DNA from: Balneolaceae bacterium
GTDB lineage: Bacteria > Bacteroidota > Rhodothermia > Balneolales > Balneolaceae
Reading direction: 5' to 3'
Length of the DNA: 64,000 nucleotides
Assembly: GCA_006969905.1 (NCBI GenBank)
Contig: CP030887.1
Span: forward strand, 2,028,001 to 2,092,000
The notes beneath the pieces were generated by a model that did no database searches, was not told the origin of the DNA, and saw only the letters and a list, made by a program, of their open reading frames with translations. Each line of letters starts with the position of its first letter. Positions within the stretch are counted from its first letter, which is position 1. Positions 9,120 to 17,819 of this stretch are shown here, one piece after another. The position numbers and the translations under genes are program-made.

Positions 9120-10256
9120 GTGTATTTGTTCCGGCTCAACTTTTTTTTAGTACTTATAGCCCTTATCCCCTTATCAGGGGTAAGGGCTCAGTTTTTTTAT
9201 GATACAGTATTAGTAAATACATTCAAAGAAGGTCTCACTCATTATGTGATAGAGGAGAGAGATGTTCCCTGGTCCATACATGTTCTGGAGGTAGATTTAG
9301 CTTCCGGTTTGTATGCTTTAAAAACAAAGAAAGCAAATAACAGGTTGAAGGGACTTTCCCGGACCTCTGATGCAGCTATAGAGCACTATGACCAGGTAGG
9401 TACAGTTTATGCAGCCATTAATGGTGATTTTTACGAACGATACGGAGTGCCAACCAATGCCCAGGTTTCGGGGGGAGTATTGTTACAGGAACCGAAAACC
9501 TGGAAGCTTTTTGATGATTTTAATGGTGAGCTTTTTGGGATAACTCAGAGCGGGGAGCTTTTTATTGACTCCACGCATTATAGTGGCAGGATTATTCTGA
9601 AAGGAGATACTCTAAATATTCACCAGGTAAACAGACTTCCCAAAGAAAATGAATTGGCTGTCTACAATCATTTCTATGGTGACTCCACTGATGTTGATAC
9701 CTCATCCATACAATTTGAATTGGTTCCCATAGATGAGCGATTTGTAAACGGAAGGTATGCAGCAACAGTCAGAAGGAAATGGAATACTGATTCTAAGAAA
9801 CTCTTACATGAGCAGGGAGAAATATTCTCATTCAGGGGCGTGCTTCCTGAAAGTCTGAGACTTTTAGAATGGGGAGATACCGTACTCGTGAATCATCAGC
9901 TGAAAGGAGTGCCTGAGCGCATTGCCGAGCTTATCGGGGGAAGCAAGAGGATCATTAATAATGGTAATGTATCCGGTAACTGGCCGCAACGACATCCAAG
10001 ATCTGCAATAGGGTATAATGAAGATGCTACTAAATTTTATATGGTTGTAGTAGATGGAAGACAGGAGAGCAGCTCGGGAATGACCCTTACTGAGCTGGGT
10101 AATTTTATGAAGGGCTTCGGAGTGTATAACGCATTAAACCTGGATGGAGGAGGCTCATCTACTTTATGGATAAAAAACAAAATAGTTAACTCCCCCTCAG
10201 ATAGAACAGGAGAGAGAGTGGTTTCAAATATCCTGATAGTTATACCAAATAATTAG
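9120..10256 (+). CDS. Exported phosphodiester glycosidase (NAGPA family)
   Basis: The GTG start touches the preceding TAA stop, pointing to translational coupling, and gives a good signal peptide (1-23, ending GVRAQ). The 378-residue product has the phosphodiester glycosidase (NAGPA) pattern: AAINGDFY near residue 99, SAIGYNED, VVVDGRQ and LDGGGSST near 340. Family members remove alpha-linked GlcNAc from phosphodiester linkages, such as the uncovering of mannose-6-phosphate in animals; bacterial members act on phosphate-linked sugars. There is no sorting domain, so it probably stays in the periplasm. A decayed copy of its 3' end lies at 10800-10970. A second, T9SS-tagged member is at 19122-20804. 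Confidence 0.9.
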   Translation: MYLFRLNFFLVLIALIPLSGVRAQFFYDTVLVNTFKEGLTHYVIEERDVPWSIHVLEVDLASGLYALKTKKANNRLKGLSRTSDAAIEHYDQVGTVYAAINGDFYERYGVPTNAQVSGGVLLQEPKTWKLFDDFNGELFGITQSGELFIDSTHYSGRIILKGDTLNIHQVNRLPKENELAVYNHFYGDSTDVDTSSIQFELVPIDERFVNGRYAATVRRKWNTDSKKLLHEQGEIFSFRGVLPESLRLLEWGDTVLVNHQLKGVPERIAELIGGSKRIINNGNVSGNWPQRHPRSAIGYNEDATKFYMVVVDGRQESSSGMTLTELGNFMKGFGVYNALNLDGGGSSTLWIKNKIVNSPSDRTGERVVSNILIVIPNN

Positions 10257-10396
10257 CTTCTATTATTACAAGAGTTGTAAATGTACTAATTGTTGCAAAT
10301 ATTTTGTGTTTAAATGAAAATATAACAATAGCATAACTTGCTATTTGCTGCGTGATATTGTTTAATTGAAACAACCTTAAATTAATGGAGAGACCC

Positions 10397-10738
10397 ATGA
10401 AAAGAATAGCACATTTACTTTTACTTATAATTACTCCTTTACTTTTGGTAGGCGCCGGAGCTATGTATCCTAGTACTCTAGGTACAAGAACCTTAGGAAG
10501 TCATTACGTTTCACCAAATGTTTCTAATTATAGTTTTGCACTTTACACAGATGTGCCCGCAAGTGTAATAGCACTAAGAATAACACCACTAAACAATGAT
10601 CCAGAAATAAAAAAATGGTGCTTTGATACAAGACTTTGCTCAATTGACGACTACGTTTACGATACGTCTCAGGATTACATCCTTTATGCTGGTGCAAATG
10701 GTGTCGGAGGATATTTGTTTTGGGAGCCAAATAACTAG
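10397..10738 (+). CDS. Small exported protein of unknown function, copy 1
   Basis: A 113-residue protein. Two in-frame ATGs occur; the second (10397) is preferred because the first one overlaps GGAGAG, which then serves as the ribosome binding site. A hydrophobic leader (MKRIAHLLLLIITPLLLVGAG) predicts export. The mature part of about 92 residues holds two cysteines in WCFDTRLCS, probably a disulfide, and ends YLFWEPNN. The gene has its own 128-bp leader and a hairpin right after its stop, suggesting independent expression. I do not recognise the family. The paralogue at 11111-11449 is alike over the full length (roughly three residues in five by eye), with the leader, TLGSHYVSP, WCFDT and YDTS conserved. 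Confidence 0.75.
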   Translation: MKRIAHLLLLIITPLLLVGAGAMYPSTLGTRTLGSHYVSPNVSNYSFALYTDVPASVIALRITPLNNDPEIKKWCFDTRLCSIDDYVYDTSQDYILYAGANGVGGYLFWEPNN

Positions 10739-10747
10739 AATTAACCC

Positions 10748-10772
10748 AGGAAGTATCTTTGAGATACTTCCT
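10748..10772 (+). terminator. Perfect hairpin after small-protein copy 1
   Basis: AGGAAGTATCT pairs with AGATACTTCCT over 11 bp around a 3-nt TTG loop, 9 bp past the stop. No T run follows, so it may be a weak terminator or an mRNA 3'-stabilising hairpin. Confidence 0.55.
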
Positions 10773-10799
10773 AAAGCTTAATAATAATGCCTGCCAGCA

Positions 10800-10970
10800 T
10801 GACCTTAGCCTAGCTTAGCAATTTTTTGGGGCTTTGGGATTTATAACGCATTAAATCTGGATGGGCAGGGTCATCCATGCTCTGGGTTAGAATAAAGTAG
10901 TCAATTCGCCTTCAGATAAACAGGAGAGAGGGTGGTTTCAAATATTCTGATGGTTATACCAAAGAATTAG
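10800..10970 (+). pseudogene. Decayed 3' fragment of the phosphodiester glycosidase gene
   Basis: The 10739-11110 gap looks empty but matches the end of the gene at 9120-10256. The frame from GGCTTTGGGATT reads GFGIYNALNLDGQG, against GFGVYNALNLDGGG in the intact gene; after CSGLE it meets a stop. Later matches (AGTCAATTCGCCTTCAGAT, GGTGGTTTCAAATATTCTGA) are in other frames. The catalytic-region GGGSS is lost and there is no start codon or upstream coding region, so it cannot make an enzyme. It is a by-product of the tandem duplication. The rest of the gap (about 10975-11110) is the duplicated leader of the second small gene. Confidence 0.88.
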
Positions 10971-11110
10971 TCTCTAATAATATAAGAGAATTTAACTTTT
11001 GAATAATTACATTAGAATTTATCATAAGTAAAAATATAACAATAAGATAATTTGATTATTGCTGCGGAGTATTGTTTGTTTAAAGCAACCTTGAATTAAT
11101 GGAGAGACCC

Positions 11111-11449
11111 ATGAAAAAAATAGCACATCTACTTTTACTTATGATAGTACCCGTACTTCTAGTTGGTGCAGATATGATGTATCCAAGCTCCCTTGGAACT
11201 ACCACATTGGGTAGTCATTATGTATCACCAAGCGATACAAAATATATTTTCTCAGTGAGTTTAGACGCTACTGTCCCTGTTATTGCTATGAGGATTACCC
11301 CTACTAATGGAGATCCAGAGGAAAAGCATTGGTGTTTTGATACTAATGCTTGTTCCTTAAATAGCTATACTTATGATACTTCAGAAGATTATATAATTTA
11401 TGCTAGTGGTGGCACTACAACCGGATATCTTCTATGGGAGCCAATGTAA
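11111..11449 (+). CDS. Small exported protein of unknown function, copy 2
   Basis: A 112-residue paralogue of the protein at 10397-10738. The start is placed at the second ATG because GGAGAG lies 7 nt upstream, exactly as in copy 1. It has a hydrophobic export leader (MKKIAHLLLLMIVPVLLVGAD), the shared TLGSHYVSP segment, a cysteine pair in WCFDTNACS and a YLLWEPM end. The differences are mostly conservative replacements, which suggests both copies are under selection. The leader upstream is also conserved, including AAAATATAACAATA and TATTGTTT, so regulatory sites were probably copied too. A good terminator follows. Function unknown; location next to glycosidases is the only clue. Confidence 0.75.
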   Translation: MKKIAHLLLLMIVPVLLVGADMMYPSSLGTTTLGSHYVSPSDTKYIFSVSLDATVPVIAMRITPTNGDPEEKHWCFDTNACSLNSYTYDTSEDYIIYASGGTTTGYLLWEPM

Positions 11450-11459
11450 TTCTATAGTA

Positions 11460-11481
11460 TAAGGGGGCAAGAGCCCCCTTA
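11460..11481. terminator. Terminator between small protein copy 2 and the NagX-like gene
   Basis: TAAGGGGGC pairs with GCCCCCTTA around an AAGA loop, followed by TTTA. It sits between two convergent genes and can act for both strands. Confidence 0.8.
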
Positions 11482-11482
11482 T

Positions 11483-12643
11483 TTATACCTTAATAATAAT
11501 CCCTCTATTCTTCATCCACCGGGCTAGCAGCCAGAACATAATAATCCAGACTATGGCATAGAGTATAGATGCATTGATTGGAGAGTTAATGGCATTAAAC
11601 ACATTATTAAACAGCCAGGTTTTCAACGCGATGGTTTCTCCGCCAACATTAAATTTGATCAGTATAACCAGCCTGCCGACTATGCCACTTAAAAAGAAAA
11701 CAGTTATGGCATTTATTCCAAAAGCAACTCCCCAATCGGTGTACTTGGTTCGCTGTTTTACATCAATGAACCAATAGCTCAACCCAAAAATACAAATGGC
11801 CTGTCCACCTGTAAACAAGGTGTATGAGCTGGTCCAGATATTCTTATTAATCGGGAATAACCAACTCCAGCAATATCCTATTATTATCAGGATGAATCCC
11901 CACTTAAAAAACTCCAAAGTACGTGCTTCTTCAGATTTATGATCAGCTACGAGCATTCTTCCTGTCCAGATGCCTACCAATGTCGTAGCAATTGCTGGGA
12001 TAGTACTTAATAATCCTTCCGGGTCCCAGGTTTGCTTCCACATGTGCGACCCCAAAATCAATTGGTCTATATATGCAGCCAGGTTCGAATCAGGAGAATG
12101 AATAGCTCCCGCTCCAAAACCAGGAACTGGAATCAGTTTCATTAAAGCCCAGTATCCCAATAATAAGGAAGCGAGTGTAATCATTTGCGTTTTGGGTTTA
12201 GTATAAAGAAAGAGAATTGCGCCAATCGCATAACAAATGGCAATACGTTGAAGAACACCTGGTATTCGAATATCAATGAGGCTTGGGTGCAAGCCGAATT
12301 CTGGAGAGAAAGTAAGATAAGGAAATGCAGCTAAAGCGAGCCCCAGGCCAAAGATCTTTAAAGCACGTATGAGTGTTTTGTTGAGTAGGTCTTTATCATT
12401 CGCCCCTTTTGCTTTTGCCTTAGTAAAAGCAAGTACAATGGATACACCTACAATGAAAAGGAAGAAAGGAAAAATCAAGTCAGTAGGGGTCCACCCGTGC
12501 CAGTCAGCATGTTTAAGAGGGCCATAAATATGAGACCATGATCCCGGGTTATTAACCAGTATCATTGCGGCAACAGTAGCGCCCCTGAAGAAGTCTAAAG
12601 ATACAAGTCGTTTACCTGAAGAAATCCCCGAAATTGTAGACAT
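11483..12643 (-). CDS. nagX: NagX-like membrane protein (DUF5009/HGSNAT-like acyltransferase family)
   Basis: A 386-residue integral membrane protein with about ten hydrophobic segments. The N-terminus has the family signature RLVSLDFFRGATVAAMILVN followed by WHGWTPTDLIFPFFLFIVGVS. It is related to heparan-alpha-glucosaminide N-acetyltransferase, which acetylates glucosamine across the lysosomal membrane. Bacterial members, named NagX in GlcNAc-utilisation clusters, are thought to act in amino-sugar uptake or acetylation. It is divergent from the amino-sugar kinase gene, with 111 bp between the starts for a shared control region. Family assignment is strong; whether it transports or acetylates is unknown. 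Confidence 0.85.
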   Translation of the reverse strand: MSTISGISSGKRLVSLDFFRGATVAAMILVNNPGSWSHIYGPLKHADWHGWTPTDLIFPFFLFIVGVSIVLAFTKAKAKGANDKDLLNKTLIRALKIFGLGLALAAFPYLTFSPEFGLHPSLIDIRIPGVLQRIAICYAIGAILFLYTKPKTQMITLASLLLGYWALMKLIPVPGFGAGAIHSPDSNLAAYIDQLILGSHMWKQTWDPEGLLSTIPAIATTLVGIWTGRMLVADHKSEEARTLEFFKWGFILIIIGYCWSWLFPINKNIWTSSYTLFTGGQAICIFGLSYWFIDVKQRTKYTDWGVAFGINAITVFFLSGIVGRLVILIKFNVGGETIALKTWLFNNVFNAINSPINASILYAIVWIIMFWLLARWMKNRGIIIKV

Positions 12644-12754
12644 AATAGGCTTTTTAGAATGTGAAAAGTATGCTGAAAATTACCATTGTTACATAGAAAT
12701 GCAATGCTATTTGGTTATCTTTACAAAGAATTTTTAACCCCCGAAAGAGACGCA

Positions 12755-13606
12755 ATGAACCTCTTAATTGCCGATAGCGGCTCCACAAAAACAGAATGGA
12801 TTTTAACTGGTGAATCCTCCGGTAACAAGCTATTCAGATCAGAAGGATTGAACCCTTATTTCTGTTCTAAAGAGCAGATGGTAAATGAAATAGGGGAGCT
12901 GAAAAATCAAATAGGGAATATTTCAGTTGATCATATTTACTTCTATGGAGCGGGGAGTTCAGATCCATCCATGCAGCATATCGTAAGTGAAGCATTAGAA
13001 GCCCATTTTTTAAATGCAGAGGTAGAAGTAAAAAGCGATTTACTGGGAGCTGCACGTTCCCTATTTGGTGATAAGAGTGGGATTGCCTGCATACTGGGAA
13101 CCGGATCAAATTCCTGTGTATATGATGGTATAGATATCGTTGATCGTTTACCCTCTCTGGGATTTGTTTTGGGAGATGAGGGAAGTGGTGGTTATTTCGG
13201 AAAAAAAATAGTTCGAAACTATTACTACAACCGGATGCCCGAAGAGCTTCAAAGATATTTGGAAACAAAGTACAACATGGATTTGGAGTACACACTTGAC
13301 AGGGTGTACCGCAAGCCAAGAGGAAATGCTTATATCGCTTCCTTTGCTTCTTTGTTAACTGTTTTCCCGGATCATGAATTCATAAAAGATTTGGTGGAAA
13401 AAGGAACCCGGGATTTTGCCAGAAAACAATTGGCATATTTTCAAAAGCATGAGGTTAAAAATGTAGGCATGGTAGGCTCCATCGCTTCTATTCACCGGGA
13501 GAGCATTGAAAAAGAACTTGTAAAAATGGGCTATGAATTAGAAATCGTAATCCAAAAGCCCATTGACGAACTGGTTTCTTATCACCTTAAGCACCCGGTT
13601 GGGTAA
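12755..13606 (+). CDS. BadF/BadG/BcrA/BcrD-family amino-sugar kinase (GlcNAc/MurNAc kinase, MurK-like)
   Basis: The start at 12755 (GAAAGAGA upstream) puts the phosphate-binding loop DSGSTKT at residues 7-13, where the family expects it; an earlier in-frame ATG at 12686 would add 23 atypical residues. The product is 283 residues and cytoplasmic. Other ATPase-fold elements are ILGTGSNSC near residue 112 and GDEGSGGYFGKK near 140. Family relatives phosphorylate GlcNAc, MurNAc or glucosamine with ATP; Clostridium MurK acts on MurNAc and GlcNAc. With nagZ, namZ and nagB nearby, an amino-sugar kinase is the natural reading. The 3' end overlaps the convergent nagZ by 20 bp. Confidence 0.85.
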   Translation: MNLLIADSGSTKTEWILTGESSGNKLFRSEGLNPYFCSKEQMVNEIGELKNQIGNISVDHIYFYGAGSSDPSMQHIVSEALEAHFLNAEVEVKSDLLGAARSLFGDKSGIACILGTGSNSCVYDGIDIVDRLPSLGFVLGDEGSGGYFGKKIVRNYYYNRMPEELQRYLETKYNMDLEYTLDRVYRKPRGNAYIASFASLLTVFPDHEFIKDLVEKGTRDFARKQLAYFQKHEVKNVGMVGSIASIHRESIEKELVKMGYELEIVIQKPIDELVSYHLKHPVG

Positions 13607-14630
13607 CCATTGATTTAAGTTTTGATATTCTGTTAACAGAAATATCGATTCGTTCTTCAGAGATGGTTCCATCCTCAACAAGTTCTTTCACTACCTGAAT
13701 AGCTTCATCTGCTTTTATGGCTTCTTCCAAAAGGTTATTTCCGAAGCAGAACATATCGAGTCCGGCTTCTAATCCAAGTTTAAGAGATTCCTTCAATGAA
13801 TAGTGATCAGATATGGCCTGCATTTGCATATCATCAGAGATTACAACGCCGTCAAACCCCAGTTCTACCCGCAAAAAGTCATTAATGGTTTTTTTGGAAA
13901 GTGTGGCTGGATACTTATCATCAAATGCACCATTAAAAACATGAGTAGTCATAATCATGGGGCACAAATCCTGAGAGAATAAATATCGGTATGGCTCTAC
14001 TTCATCATGCTTCCAGGTGTCGGTTGCATCAACAAAGCCATAATGGGTATCTCCTGAAGCGCTACCTAAGCCTGGAAAATGCTTGCAGCACGTAAGTACC
14101 TGATGCCTTTGATGCCCCTTTATATATGCTTCAGCATGGGCGGTAACCCTTCCTTTTGTTTTTCCAAAACTACGCTCCCTGTTACCAATAATAGAGGTTT
14201 CCATATCTTCTGCGATATCAACTACGGGGGCAAAATTAAGGTTGATACCATGTGCTTTCAGGGTAAGCGCAATAAGCTCACCTTCTGCTTCTGTAGCTAT
14301 AGTTTCATCGATTTCTCCAAGTGCAAAATGTGACTTAGTGGGCGGAAAACCGTACTCGGGCTTAAGCCGGTTCACATTACCTCCTTCTTGGTCAATACTA
14401 ACTAAAAGAGGAATCTCCGCATAGTTTTGCAGGGTACTAACGAGTTCTTTTACCTGCTCTGGAGATTCAATATTATTGACCGGGCGATGATATACCATAT
14501 CCTTATCAAAAAGGATTACTCCACCAATACCACAATCCCGGATTTCATGAGCAATAACTGATTCTTCGGATACATCAGCACCCCTGAATCCCATTAAAAA
14601 GAGTTGTCCGATTTTTTCCTCTAAATTCAT
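13587..14630 (-). CDS. nagZ: GH3 beta-N-acetylhexosaminidase NagZ
   Basis: A 347-residue single-domain GH3 enzyme without a signal peptide, as for cytoplasmic NagZ. It shows IDQEGGNVNRL near residue 80, KHFPGLGSASGDTHYG near 181 with the Asp-His catalytic pair, and VVISDDMQM near 262 with the Asp nucleophile. NagZ removes GlcNAc from GlcNAc-(anhydro)MurNAc products brought in by AmpG. One oddity is Leu in place of the second His of the usual KHFPGHG; the Asp-x-His dyad is kept. It is divergent from namZ and shares a 145-bp intergenic region with it, while its 3' end overlaps the kinase gene. Confidence 0.9.
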   Translation of the reverse strand: MNLEEKIGQLFLMGFRGADVSEESVIAHEIRDCGIGGVILFDKDMVYHRPVNNIESPEQVKELVSTLQNYAEIPLLVSIDQEGGNVNRLKPEYGFPPTKSHFALGEIDETIATEAEGELIALTLKAHGINLNFAPVVDIAEDMETSIIGNRERSFGKTKGRVTAHAEAYIKGHQRHQVLTCCKHFPGLGSASGDTHYGFVDATDTWKHDEVEPYRYLFSQDLCPMIMTTHVFNGAFDDKYPATLSKKTINDFLRVELGFDGVVISDDMQMQAISDHYSLKESLKLGLEAGLDMFCFGNNLLEEAIKADEAIQVVKELVEDGTISEERIDISVNRISKLKSMVTQPGA

Positions 14631-14775
14631 ACCAATTTTTACATTTTCGTGAGTGCTTTATACGACAAGCTTTCTATTGTAAAATTCATTTTATAGTACC
14701 GCATTACACAGGTAGTTACCACTTTATTTATATATTTTGTTGAAAAATTACTTTACAAAAAAAGCCGCTTTAGCC

Positions 14776-16029
14776 ATGAAATATAGAATTGGGTTTACAA
14801 TATTTTTCGTACTACTGGCAACCTCCAATTTTGCATGTGCCCAGCAAAGCCGGGAAGCAGTAAAAACCGGGATTGATGTATTAGTTGATTCAGAATTCGA
14901 ACAACTAAAAGGTAAAAAAGTAGGATTAATAACCAACGCCACCGGAGTAAACAGACATCTGATTTCTACTATTGACCTGTTATATGAAGCTGATAATGTG
15001 GAATTGGTCGCCTTATATGGCCCGGAACATGGAGTAAGGGGAGATATTTCAGCTGGAGATAAAGTAGATACCTACATTGACGAAAAGACAGGTATTACGG
15101 TTTTTTCGCTATATGGAGTTACGAGAAAGCCTACCCCGGAAATGCTGGAAGGAGTAGATGTATTAATTTATGATATACAGGACATTGGTTCACGGTCGTA
15201 TACTTTTATAAGTACTCTCGGGCTGGCAATGGAGGCCGCTGCTGAAAATGATGTTACGGTTATGGTTCTTGATCGTCCCAATCCATTAGGGGGTGAAAAG
15301 GTTGAAGGTAATATTGTGGAGGATGGCTATTTCTCTTTTGTAAGCCAATTCCCTATACCCTATATCTATGGGCTAACTCCCGGAGAAATAGCACTAATGA
15401 TAAATGGAGAAGGCTGGACAGAGAACGGTAAAAAGGCAAAGCTTGAAATTATAGAAATGGAGAACTGGGATCGATCTATGACTTTCGGGCAAACAGGATT
15501 GCCCTGGGTACCTACTTCACCTCATATTCCTCATCAGTACTCTGCCTACTACTATGTGGCAAGTGGTATACTCGGAGAGTTGGGTGTTTTCTCAGAAGGT
15601 GTAGGATATACAACTCCTTTCCAGGTGTTTGCCGCAGAATGGATTGATGAAGCTGAGCTTTCTGCACGAATGAATGCATTGGGGTTAGAGGGAGTCATTT
15701 TCAGGCCATTGGTTTTCAAGCCCTATTATGGAAGAGATGCGGGAAAAACACTACGCGGGGTTCAGATTCACTTTACTGAATATGAGAAGGTAGATTTAAT
15801 GCCGTTACAGTTTTGGTTTATGCAGGTACATAACGAGCTCTATCCTGATAAAAACCCATTCGAAATGGCCAGGTCAAACCGTCTTCCATTTTTTGATAAA
15901 GTGGTAGGTTCGTCGTACATCAGAAATACATTCTCTGAAACCTTCCGGGTAAGTTCTATTATGGATTACCTCAATAAGGATGTGGAATCATTTAAAGAAA
16001 CTTCAAAAAAATACTACCTCTATAAGTAG
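14776..16029 (+). CDS. namZ: NamZ-type exo-beta-N-acetylmuramidase (DUF1343, GH171)
   Basis: The ATG at 14776 begins a signal peptide (residues 1-23, ending FACAQ); an upstream TTG would spoil it. The 418-residue protein carries the DUF1343 landmarks: GLITNATGV, ALYGPEHGVRGD near residue 80, YDIQDIGSRSYTFI and LDRPNPLGGEKV. The characterised Bacillus member removes MurNAc from the non-reducing end of peptide-free glycan. It lies 4 bp before an amidase gene and divergent to nagZ, the same three activities as the Bacillus ybbC-ybbE-ybbD (namZ-amiE-nagZ) cluster. Here it would work in the periplasm on glycans cleared of peptides by the amidase. Confidence 0.92.
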   Translation: MKYRIGFTIFFVLLATSNFACAQQSREAVKTGIDVLVDSEFEQLKGKKVGLITNATGVNRHLISTIDLLYEADNVELVALYGPEHGVRGDISAGDKVDTYIDEKTGITVFSLYGVTRKPTPEMLEGVDVLIYDIQDIGSRSYTFISTLGLAMEAAAENDVTVMVLDRPNPLGGEKVEGNIVEDGYFSFVSQFPIPYIYGLTPGEIALMINGEGWTENGKKAKLEIIEMENWDRSMTFGQTGLPWVPTSPHIPHQYSAYYYVASGILGELGVFSEGVGYTTPFQVFAAEWIDEAELSARMNALGLEGVIFRPLVFKPYYGRDAGKTLRGVQIHFTEYEKVDLMPLQFWFMQVHNELYPDKNPFEMARSNRLPFFDKVVGSSYIRNTFSETFRVSSIMDYLNKDVESFKETSKKYYLYK

Positions 16030-16033
16030 AACA

Positions 16034-17815
16034 ATGAAACATACGCTGGCCTTTCTCTCCCTTATTATTTTTTGTACAGTACCTGTTGCATCTCAAACCA
16101 TTGCCGATACTCTTTTTTTGCATATAACTATACCTGAGGAGGATACAACAATTACCCCGTTTTCCAGGTACCGGATTTCAGGGGGTACTCATCCTGATGC
16201 ACGGGCATTTATAAACGGGGAGGAGGTGAAAGTATACGCAAATGGTGCTTTCGCAAAACTTATTTTTTTAGAGAAGGATACTACTATTGTTGAATTCAAG
16301 GTAGAGATGAGCGGGGAAAGCATTTCCAGGGATATGCTTTATTTAAGGCCGGTTCCTGCTGAACCTATAGAACCGGGTAGTAAAACTATTACTGAAGAGA
16401 TGATGCTCCCCAATGATGATATTTGGTTAAGATCCGGTGATGTGCTGATGGTTCGTTTTAAAGGGAGTTCAGGTGAAAAAGCAGTATTCAATATTGACGG
16501 TTTTAAAAGAAATATCCCGATGCAGGAGGTGGAAGGGTCGGATGGAATTTATACAGGTTCTTACGAAGTATTGCCGGGAGATAATGTTTCTGAACAGCAT
16601 ATAACATTTAAGGTAAAGAAGGGGCTTTTTGGTTACGTGAAAAAGAAAAGCCCATATAAAGTAAGTTTTAACGGATTACCAAGGGTAGCAGAGACCACAA
16701 CAGATCGTGCCCATTTAAACATCGGAATGGGAACTGATCGGTTGGGAGGTGCCCGTTACGGGTATCTTGAAGAGGGTGTACGATTAAAAGTAATAGGCCT
16801 GTTAAGAAATCACTACAAAGTGCAGTTATCATCAGCGCTAAGTGCCTGGGTACCTGTAAGTCATGCTCAACTGCTACCAGAAGGGACAAGAATACCTGAG
16901 TCATTAACGGGTAACATTCGCATTACAGGAAACGATAAAGAAGACATAATTACTCTTAATTTAAGCGACAAACTACCATATACATCCAAACAGGAGTTAG
17001 ATCCGAACAAGATTGTAGTGAATGTTTGGGGGGCTACTTCAAATACCAATTGGAAAACTAAGCACTTGAGTTCTGAAGGTATAAAAGAAGTAGAGTGGAG
17101 GCAGGTTGAAGATGGATCATACCAGCTTACTATTGAACTGAATCACAAACAGAACTGGGGATATTCAGTTGGGTATGGTTGGGGTTCTCAAATGGTTATT
17201 AAAGTAAAACGACCACCTGTAGTCCAGGATTCTCTAAAGCCTTTAACAGGAATGACGATTGCCGTTGATGCGGGGCATGGAGGAAGCAATAATGGTGCAC
17301 TGGGTTCTACCGGATTGATGGAAAAACAGGTTAATCTTGAAATTTCTGAAAAACTTGACTCTTTGCTTAGTGAAAGAGGAGCAAAAACGGTCATGACCAG
17401 GCCTGATGACAGTTATATGCTTATGCATGATCGTGCTGATATGGTTCTGGATAATAACTCTGATATGCTGGTAAGTATCCATGCCAATTCGTTGGGATAC
17501 ACCAGTGATCCCTTTGAAATAAGAGGTACTGGGGCTTTTTATAAGCACACAGCTTTTAAGCCCCTTGCAGAAAAAATGTATGAAAAAATGCTGGAGCTGG
17601 GTTTCGTTGAGTATGGAATAACAGGAAGCTTCAATTTCACATTGAATGCTCCCATCGAATTCCCAAATGTATTGGTCGAAACCGCATTTATGTCGCATCC
17701 GGAAGAGGAAATATTGCTATCTGACCCAGATTTTCAAACCCGCATAGCAGAGCAAATTGTTGCAGGTTTGGAAGAGTATTTCCTTGAATATGCTGATACC
17801 AGTAACTTGAAGTAG
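16034..17815 (+). CDS. Exported N-acetylmuramoyl-L-alanine amidase (Amidase_3) with SH3-like domain
   Basis: The start at 16034 gives a signal peptide ending PVASQ near residue 20; the product has 593 residues. The N-terminal half holds beta-rich domains, including an SH3-like module at about 235-285 (VRLKVIGLLRNHYKV, then AWVPVSHAQLL) and an AMIN-like stretch after it. The catalytic Amidase_3 domain spans about 400-590, with zinc ligands in VDAGHGG (411), MEKQVNLEI, SIHAN (480) and VETAFMSHPEEE (547). It cuts stem peptides from MurNAc, producing denuded glycan, the substrate of NamZ and of DigH-type enzymes encoded here. It is cotranscribed with namZ. Its stop is 4 bp from that of the convergent permease gene. 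Confidence 0.92.
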   Translation: MKHTLAFLSLIIFCTVPVASQTIADTLFLHITIPEEDTTITPFSRYRISGGTHPDARAFINGEEVKVYANGAFAKLIFLEKDTTIVEFKVEMSGESISRDMLYLRPVPAEPIEPGSKTITEEMMLPNDDIWLRSGDVLMVRFKGSSGEKAVFNIDGFKRNIPMQEVEGSDGIYTGSYEVLPGDNVSEQHITFKVKKGLFGYVKKKSPYKVSFNGLPRVAETTTDRAHLNIGMGTDRLGGARYGYLEEGVRLKVIGLLRNHYKVQLSSALSAWVPVSHAQLLPEGTRIPESLTGNIRITGNDKEDIITLNLSDKLPYTSKQELDPNKIVVNVWGATSNTNWKTKHLSSEGIKEVEWRQVEDGSYQLTIELNHKQNWGYSVGYGWGSQMVIKVKRPPVVQDSLKPLTGMTIAVDAGHGGSNNGALGSTGLMEKQVNLEISEKLDSLLSERGAKTVMTRPDDSYMLMHDRADMVLDNNSDMLVSIHANSLGYTSDPFEIRGTGAFYKHTAFKPLAEKMYEKMLELGFVEYGITGSFNFTLNAPIEFPNVLVETAFMSHPEEEILLSDPDFQTRIAEQIVAGLEEYFLEYADTSNLK

Positions 17816-17819
17816 AGCT

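Larger units (their letters stand above)
10080..11449. repeat. Tandem segmental duplication (two units of about 0.66 kb, offset about 715 bp)
   Basis: Unit 1 (about 10080-10738) holds the last 175 bp of the phosphodiester glycosidase gene, the intergenic leader and the first small exported protein gene. Unit 2 (about 10800-11449) repeats the same order. Shared blocks include TATAACGCATTAAA at 10125 and 10842 and ATGGAGAGACCCATGAAAA at 10385 and 11099. The small genes stayed open in both units, whereas the glycosidase fragment in unit 2 has a stop and frameshifts. The direction of copying is inferred. Confidence 0.9.

Noticed and set aside
12867-13319. A 150-codon minus-strand open frame inside the amino-sugar kinase gene
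   Set aside because: Opposite strand of a motif-rich gene; Cys/His/Pro-rich translation, no start signal.
17243-17698. A 151-codon minus-strand open frame inside the amidase gene
   Set aside because: Antisense to the catalytic domain with all its zinc motifs; no recognisable features.
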